Source: Sphingomonadaceae bacterium
Lineage (GTDB): Bacteria > Pseudomonadota > Alphaproteobacteria > Sphingomonadales > Sphingomonadaceae
Assembly: GCA_030147805.1 (NCBI GenBank)
Contig: JASBUR010000045.1
Span: forward strand, 1-43,580
Reading direction: 5' to 3'
Length of the DNA: 43,580 nt
Shown piece after piece: positions 38,783 to 43,580 of this stretch. The notes beneath the pieces were generated by a model, which was not told the origin of the DNA, searched no databases, and saw only the letters and a program-made list of their open reading frames with translations. Position numbers and translations under genes: made by a program. Numbering within the stretch: position 1 is the first letter of the stretch; every line of letters begins with the position of its first letter.

Positions 38783-39883
38783 TCAGGCGGCCTTGAACGG
38801 CAGGTCGAGATCGTCGGCGACCGCCTTGTAGGTGATGTAGCCGCCGGCGACGTTGAGGCCCGCCGCGAGATGCGGATCGGCCTGCATCGCGCCGGTGCCG
38901 CCGAGCTTCGCCAGCTTGAGCACGAAGGGCAGCGTCGCGTTGTTGAGCGCGAAGGTCGAGGTGCGCGCGACGGCGCCGGGCATGTTGGCGACGCAATAAT
39001 GGATCACGCCGTCGACGTCGAAGACGGGGTCCTGGTGCGTCGTCGCATGGCTGGTCTCGAAGCAGCCGCCCTGGTCGATGGCGATGTCGACGAGCACCGA
39101 GCCGCGCTTCATCGTCTTCAGCATCTCGCGCGTCACCAGCTTGGGCGCCGCCGCGCCGGGGATCAGCACCGCGCCGATGACGAGGTGAGCGCGGGCGACG
39201 GCGGCGGCAATCGCCGCCTTCGACGAGAAGGCGGTCTTCACCCGGCCGTCGAACATCTGGTCGAGCTCGGCGAGTCGCGCGGTCGAGATGTCGTAGATGG
39301 TGACGTCGGCGCGCAGGCCGACCGCCATCTGCGCCGCATTGACCCCCGAGACGCCGCCGCCGAGGATCGCGACCCGGCCCGGCGCGACGCCGGGGACGCC
39401 GCCGAGCAGGATGCCGCGGCCGCCCGATTCTTTTTCGAGATAATGCGCGCCGACCTGGATCGACATGCGGCCGGCAACCTCGGACATCGGCCGCAGCAGC
39501 GGCAGCCCGCCGCGCGAATCGGTCACCGTCTCATAGGCGATGCACGTCGCGCCCGACTTCATCAGCGCTTCCGCCTGCGGCTTGTCGGCGGCGAGGTGGA
39601 GGTAGGTGAACAGCAGATGGTCGGGACGCAGCATCGCGCATTCGTGCAGCTGCGGCTCCTTGACCTTCACGATCATCTCGGCGGCGTCGAACACCTCCTT
39701 CGCGGTGCCGACGATGCGGGCGCCGGCGGCGACATAATCCTCGTCGGTGAAGTCGATGCCGCTCCCCGCCCGGGTCTCGACGATCACCTCGTGGCCGTGC
39801 AGCGTCAGTTCGGCCACCGACGCCGGCGTGAGGCCGACGCGATACTCGTGGATCTTGATTTCCTTGGGAACGCCGACGCGCAT
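38783..39883 (-). CDS. ald: Alanine dehydrogenase
   Basis: 366 residues. It interconverts alanine and pyruvate + ammonia with NAD. Substrate residues Arg15, Lys75 and His96 fall at the same numbers as in Mycobacterium tuberculosis Ald. The Rossmann motif is [19 protein letters not shown] (171-189). The ATG at 39883 has GGAGG upstream. It is divergent from an Lrp/AsnC-type regulator, which probably controls it. The long inverted repeat follows its stop. Confidence 0.97.
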   Translation of the reverse strand: MRVGVPKEIKIHEYRVGLTPASVAELTLHGHEVIVETRAGSGIDFTDEDYVAAGARIVGTAKEVFDAAEMIVKVKEPQLHECAMLRPDHLLFTYLHLAADKPQAEALMKSGATCIAYETVTDSRGGLPLLRPMSEVAGRMSIQVGAHYLEKESGGRGILLGGVPGVAPGRVAILGGGVSGVNAAQMAVGLRADVTIYDISTARLAELDQMFDGRVKTAFSSKAAIAAAVARAHLVIGAVLIPGAAAPKLVTREMLKTMKRGSVLVDIAIDQGGCFETSHATTHQDPVFDVDGVIHYCVANMPGAVARTSTFALNNATLPFVLKLAKLGGTGAMQADPHLAAGLNVAGGYITYKAVADDLDLPFKAA

Positions 39884-39935
39884 CTTTGCCTCCGATCGAT
39901 AAGCTGGTGCGGACAATCTAATCGAAAGCGGACGG

Positions 39936-39969
39936 GATATCTTCGATGTCTATGCAGCAATATGGCTGC
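39936..39969. promoter_or_regulatory. Inverted repeats in the ald-Lrp divergent gap
   Basis: GATATC-TTC-GATGTC (39936-39950, one mismatch) and GCAGC-N6-GCTGC (39954-39969). Both lie between the divergent starts (39883 and 40014) and are candidate binding sites for the Lrp/AsnC protein. Confidence 0.4.
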
Positions 39970-40013
39970 GTGTTAGGAGAATCTTGCACGAATGGCAGGT
40001 TTAGGTGGAAGTA

Positions 40014-40457
40014 ATGGCGGACCCGATCGACGAGGCGATCCTGCTCCAGCTCAGTCGCAACGCCGGCCTGACCAGCGCGCAGGTCGGCGACCATGTCGGG
40101 CTGTCGCCGTCGGCGGCGCACCGGCGCATCAAGCTGCTCGAGGAATCGGGGCACATCCGCGGCTATCGCGCCGTGCTGTCGCGCGCGGCGCAGGGGGACC
40201 CGTCGACGGTGTTCGTCCAGGTCACGCTCGACGACCAGCGGCGCGACACGCTGCTGAAGTTCGAGCAGACCGTCTCGCGCTGCCCGCAAATCGTCGAATG
40301 CCATCTGATGAGCGGCGAGTCGGACTATCTGCTCAAGGTGCTCGTGCGGACCGGCGACTCCTACGAGCGAGTCCACCGCGAAGTGCTGGCGACGTTGCCC
40401 GGCGTGCGGCGGCTGGTGACGCATTTCAGCATCCGCGCCGTGGTGGAACCGGCCTGA
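40014..40457 (+). CDS. Lrp/AsnC-family regulator
   Basis: 147 residues, the family length. N-terminal helix-turn-helix (about 2-60) with DEAILLQLSRNAGLTSAQVG and LSPSAAHRRIKLLEESGHI, then the ligand-binding RAM domain with VECHLMSGESDYLLKVLVRT. The start ATG at 40014 is preceded by GGTGGAAG; a GTG at 40005 would add three residues. Its place opposite ald suggests alanine-responsive control, as in AldR/Lrp systems. Confidence 0.93.
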   Translation: MADPIDEAILLQLSRNAGLTSAQVGDHVGLSPSAAHRRIKLLEESGHIRGYRAVLSRAAQGDPSTVFVQVTLDDQRRDTLLKFEQTVSRCPQIVECHLMSGESDYLLKVLVRTGDSYERVHREVLATLPGVRRLVTHFSIRAVVEPA

Positions 40458-40585
40458 CGAAGGGGTCATGTTGCGGTGCGGTAGGGGCTGTGTTAGGGCG
40501 CGCCACCCCTTGAGGGAAATGTCGACCGGCACCTTCCACGTCACGTCACGTTCGAGCCTTCGGCCCACCAACGCGAAATGCCCGC

Positions 40586-42523
40586 ATGCATTCATTGACG
40601 CCTTCGGCTGCCGGCCAGCCCAACGCCCGCGAACCCGCGCCGGGCCACGCCCCATCGGGCGGGCTCGCGAAGATGGCGGTCGGCGCGATCGGCGTGGTGT
40701 TCGGCGACATCGGCACCAGCCCGATCTACGCCTTTCGCGAGACCTTCGCCGGCCACCATCCGCTCGCGCTCGACCAGCTGCACGTCTACGGCGTGCTGTC
40801 GCTGATCTTCTGGTCGATGATGCTCGTCGTGACGATCAAATATGTCGCGATCATCATGCGCGCCGACAACCGCGGCGAGGGCGGCAGCCTGGCGCTGCTG
40901 GCGTTGATCTCGCGCCGGTCGTCGGGGGCGCGCTGGGGCCCGGGGATCATCCTGCTCGGCGTGTTCGCCACCGCGCTGTTCTACGGCGACTCGATGATCA
41001 CGCCGGCGATGTCGGTGCTGTCGGCGGTCGAGGGGCTGACGGTCGTCGACGACGGCTTCGCGCCCTACGTGCTGCCGATCGCGATCGTGATCCTCATCGG
41101 CCTGTACATGATCCAGTCGGTCGGCACCGCGCGGGTCGGTGCGCTCTTCGGCCCGATCATGATGGTCTATTTCCTGACGCTGACGGTGCTCGGGGCCATC
41201 AACATCGCCGCCCAGCCCGGGATCATCGCGGCGCTCAACCCCTGGTATGCGCTGCAGTTCTTCATGACCGACAAGCTGCTCGCCTTCCTGGCGCTCGGGT
41301 CGGTCGTGCTTGCGGTCACCGGCGCCGAAGCGCTCTACGCCGACATGGGCCATTTCGGGCGTCGGCCGATCGGCCTGTCGTGGCTGGTGTTCGTGCTGCC
41401 GGCGCTGATGATCAACTATCTCGGGCAGGGCGCGATGATCCTCAGTCTCGAGCCCGCCGCCGCGGCCGAGGTGATCCGCAACCCCTTCTTCTTCCTCGCG
41501 CCCGAGGCGCTGCGGCTGCCGCTGGTCATCCTCGCGACGCTGGCGACGATCATCGCCAGCCAGGCGGTGATCTCGGGCGCCTTCTCGGTGACGCAGCAGG
41601 CGATCCAGCTCGGCTTCATCCCGCGTCTCGCGATCAAGCACACCAGCGCCTCGGCGCACGGCCAGATCTACATCCCGTTCGTCAACTGGACGCTGATGGT
41701 GATGGTGATCATCCTCGTCCTGACCTTCCGCAACTCGTCGAATCTCGCCGCCGCCTACGGCATCGCCGTGACCGGCGCGATGTTCATCGACACCTGCCTG
41801 CTCGCGGTGGTGCTGTTCGGCCTGTGGAAATGGAACAAGCTGCTGGCGGCGGTCGCGCTGATCACCTTCTTCATCGTCGACATCGCCTATTTCGGCGCCA
41901 ATCTCACCAAGGTGCCCGACGGCGGCTGGTTCCCGCTGGCGGTCGGCGTCGTCGCCTTCACGCTGCTCACCACCTGGGCGAAGGGCCGCGCGTTGATGCG
42001 CGAGCGGCTCCGCGAAAGCGCGATGCCGATCGAGGTGTTCATCAAGTCGGCGGCGGGGTCGGCGACGCGCGTTCCCGGCACGGCGGTATTCATGACGACC
42101 TCGCCCGAAGGCGTGCCGCACGCGCTCCTGCACAACATGAAGCACAACAAGGTGCTGCACGATCGCGTCATCGTGCTGACCGTCGTCATCGACGAGGTGC
42201 CCTATGTCGACGGCGAGGACCGCGTCGAGGTGTTCAACCTCGGTAACGGCTTCTGGCGGCTCATCGTCCGCTACGGATTCATGCAGGAAACCGACATCCC
42301 GCTGGTGCTGAAGTCGATCGAGAATTGCGGACCGCAGTTCAAGATGATGGACACCAGCTTCTTCCTCGCCCGCCAGACGCTGATCGCCAGCGAACGGCCC
42401 GGCATGGCGCTGTGGCGTGAAAAGCTGTTCTCCTGGATGCTGCGCAACGCCGAAAGCGCGATGGAGTTCTTCAAGCTGCCGACCAACCGGGTCGTCGAAC
42501 TCGGCAGCCAGGTCGAAATCTAG
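40586..42523 (+). CDS. kup: Potassium transporter Kup
   Basis: 645 residues with about 12 membrane helices and a C-terminal cytosolic part. It takes up K+ with protons. Signatures: [20 protein letters not shown] near 38, [40 protein letters not shown] and [21 protein letters not shown] -35/-10-like pair (TTGCGG 40471-40476, TTAGGG 40493-40498) lies upstream and the leader is about 85 bases. Next gene starts 61 bases after it. Confidence 0.96.
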   Translation: MHSLTPSAAGQPNAREPAPGHAPSGGLAKMAVGAIGVVFGDIGTSPIYAFRETFAGHHPLALDQLHVYGVLSLIFWSMMLVVTIKYVAIIMRADNRGEGGSLALLALISRRSSGARWGPGIILLGVFATALFYGDSMITPAMSVLSAVEGLTVVDDGFAPYVLPIAIVILIGLYMIQSVGTARVGALFGPIMMVYFLTLTVLGAINIAAQPGIIAALNPWYALQFFMTDKLLAFLALGSVVLAVTGAEALYADMGHFGRRPIGLSWLVFVLPALMINYLGQGAMILSLEPAAAAEVIRNPFFFLAPEALRLPLVILATLATIIASQAVISGAFSVTQQAIQLGFIPRLAIKHTSASAHGQIYIPFVNWTLMVMVIILVLTFRNSSNLAAAYGIAVTGAMFIDTCLLAVVLFGLWKWNKLLAAVALITFFIVDIAYFGANLTKVPDGGWFPLAVGVVAFTLLTTWAKGRALMRERLRESAMPIEVFIKSAAGSATRVPGTAVFMTTSPEGVPHALLHNMKHNKVLHDRVIVLTVVIDEVPYVDGEDRVEVFNLGNGFWRLIVRYGFMQETDIPLVLKSIENCGPQFKMMDTSFFLARQTLIASERPGMALWREKLFSWMLRNAESAMEFFKLPTNRVVELGSQVEI

Positions 42524-42584
42524 AAATAGTCACCTTCTCCCATTACCTGTTCAGCTAGGCCGGAGGACCGGCGCTGGGAAAGGC

Positions 42585-43445
42585 GTGGCGTTGGGAATCG
42601 TTGATCTGCAGCCGTGGGACGCCGATGCGGGGGGCGATCTCGTCGCGCACTATCGCGCGCAGGGCTATGCAATCGTCCGGGGTTTCTTCTCGCCCGCCGA
42701 GATCGCCGAAATCGGGGCGGCGATCGATGCGGTCGAGGCGGAGGCCGCCGCGCATGGCCGCAGCTTTCGCCACGGCAACCTCGCCTACCGGCTGGTCGAC
42801 GGCGACGTGCGCATGGCGCAATGGCCCTCCTGGACGAATCGCGTGCTCGACGCCGTCCGGCTCGACCGGCGCTTCGCGCGCCTGCTCGCGCCGCTGATCG
42901 GCGACGACCTCAAGCAGATCATCAACCAGCTGCACTGGAAACCGCAGGGCGAGGGCAGCGGCGGCGACTTCGCCTGGCATCAGGACAGCCGCTTCCGCCG
43001 CCCCGCCGAGGCGTTCCGCGACCTCGGCGACACCTATGTCCAGACCGGTCTCGCGATCGATCCGCACGAGCCGCTGTCGGGCGGGCTGCGCGTCGTGCCC
43101 GGCAGCCACCGGCGCGGCGCCGCGATGGCCGCCGACGGCGACGTGCTCGCCAACCCGATGGACGATGCCGCGCTGGTCGCCGCCGGCTTCGACCCGGCGA
43201 GCGTCGTCGACGTCGCGCTCGACCCGGGCGACCTGGCGCTGTGGAGCCCCTATCTGGTGCACGCCTCGGGCAGCAACCGCTCGGCGCACCGCCGCCGCTT
43301 CTACATCAACGGCTATGTGCGCGCCGCCGCCTGCGACCGCGGCGAGTGGGCGTTCCGGCACGGCGAGCCCGTCCCGCTGCCGCCGCAGCCCTCGCTCGTC
43401 CATTTCGACCAGCTGCACGAGCGTCCCGAGCCGCATTATTTCTAG
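42585..43445 (+). CDS. PhyH-family Fe(II)/2-oxoglutarate dioxygenase (second)
   Basis: 286 residues from GTG at 42585, which has GGAAAGG upstream; TTG at 42591 is an alternative. Iron ligands: His132 and Asp134 in FAWHQDSRFRRP and His226 in SPYLVHASGSNRSAHRR, with Arg nearby for 2-oxoglutarate. LSGGLRVVPGSHRRGAA is the usual middle motif. It is not obviously a close copy of the PhyH gene at 11934. Its TAG stop lies at the edge of the insertion sequence, so its C-terminus could be altered. Substrate unknown. Confidence 0.87.
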   Translation: MALGIVDLQPWDADAGGDLVAHYRAQGYAIVRGFFSPAEIAEIGAAIDAVEAEAAAHGRSFRHGNLAYRLVDGDVRMAQWPSWTNRVLDAVRLDRRFARLLAPLIGDDLKQIINQLHWKPQGEGSGGDFAWHQDSRFRRPAEAFRDLGDTYVQTGLAIDPHEPLSGGLRVVPGSHRRGAAMAADGDVLANPMDDAALVAAGFDPASVVDVALDPGDLALWSPYLVHASGSNRSAHRRRFYINGYVRAAACDRGEWAFRHGEPVPLPPQPSLVHFDQLHERPEPHYF

Positions 43446-43580
43446 AGCGTCGTCGGCTTAGTTCGAATCGCGGGATTCCCCGAGCGCTTGGATTGTGATT
43501 CAAGGTTGGGGCTGGATGGGAGGCCAGCCCTTATGCCTCGTGCCTATTCAATGGATTTGCGGGAACGGGTTGTTGCTGCG
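43445..43580 (+). mobile_element. Left end of an IS630-type insertion sequence (runs off window)
   Basis: The transposase start at 43533 shows that an insertion sequence begins here. Its left end probably follows the TA at 43443-43444, since IS630 elements target TA; it would then begin GAGCGTCGTCGGC. A 7-base stem (43509-43515/43524-43530) lies just ahead of the transposase. The exact end cannot be fixed without the right end. Confidence 0.6.
43533..43580 (+). CDS. IS630-family transposase, N-terminus only
   Basis: Only 16 residues are visible (MPRAYSMDLRERVVAA) before the window ends. The pattern S-x-D-L-R-E-R-V-V-A-A is the usual start of IS630-type transposases, which have an N-terminal helix-turn-helix and a DDE catalytic part. 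Only the start can be judged, so the rest may be intact or broken. Confidence 0.75.
   Translation, partial: MPRAYSMDLRERVVAA

Noticed and set aside
40458..40585. A cyclic di-AMP (ydaO-type) riboswitch before kup
   Set aside because: No matching conserved core; only a promoter-like pair is seen.
40592..42160. A 522-residue open frame opposite kup
   Set aside because: Antisense shadow with no recognisable motif; kup is certain.

Overview
The window is a GC-rich chromosomal segment of an alphaproteobacterium, most probably a sphingomonad (order Sphingomonadales). This assignment rests on the long S10-spc-alpha ribosomal protein cluster, a uS5 with an Arg/Gly-rich N-terminal extension, an UrcA-family protein, glycine-zipper and PKHD-hydroxylase genes, and promoter-like boxes resembling the alphaproteobacterial TTGAC / GCTA pattern. 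No database search was possible; family calls come from reading the proteins.

Region 1 (1-11580): the ribosomal super-operon from the 3' part of rpsC through rplQ, all on the + strand, with secY and adk inside. A small secreted SRPBCC-fold gene sits between adk and rpsM and is followed by a good promoter for the rpsM-rpsK-rpoA-rplQ segment. The rpoA-rplQ gap is long and full of hairpins. A bidirectional terminator closes the cluster.

Region 2 (11581-15718): mostly - strand. It holds a small membrane protein, a PhyH-type dioxygenase, hemF (haem synthesis), trmL (tRNA 2'-O-methylation) and purT (purine synthesis), with one + strand glycine-zipper envelope protein.

Region 3 (15719-24576): a LytS-type sensor kinase and LytTR regulator, a convergent urcA gene, a YadG/YadH-type ABC exporter, an EthA-like Baeyer-Villiger monooxygenase and the cytochrome bc1 operon petABC. 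Direct repeats with a 21-bp period lie next to the lytS promoter and upstream of urcA. This is the most interesting regulatory signal seen here.

Region 4 (24577-33986): mtnP, an M49-like lipoprotein peptidase, a LysR regulator with a palindrome at its start, a TraB/GumN protein, a PKHD dioxygenase converging on a sulfotransferase-like gene, then the translation genes rplY-pth-ychF and a MaoC-like dehydratase.

Region 5 (33983-43580): purL, a queuosine-precursor transporter, a Phd/VapC toxin-antitoxin pair with its operator palindrome, purQ and purS, alanine dehydrogenase with a divergent Lrp/AsnC regulator, the potassium transporter kup, a second PhyH-type dioxygenase, and the left end of an IS630-type insertion sequence running off the window. 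The purS-purQ-purL set is split by the transporter and the toxin-antitoxin pair.

No tRNA, rRNA or CRISPR array was seen. No gene-free stretch exceeds 300 bases; the longest are 10865-11103, 18186-18393 and 15719-15900, each described below. Several convergent pairs share their stop codons (14549-14552, 29943-29946, 33983-33986), which shows how compact the genome is.
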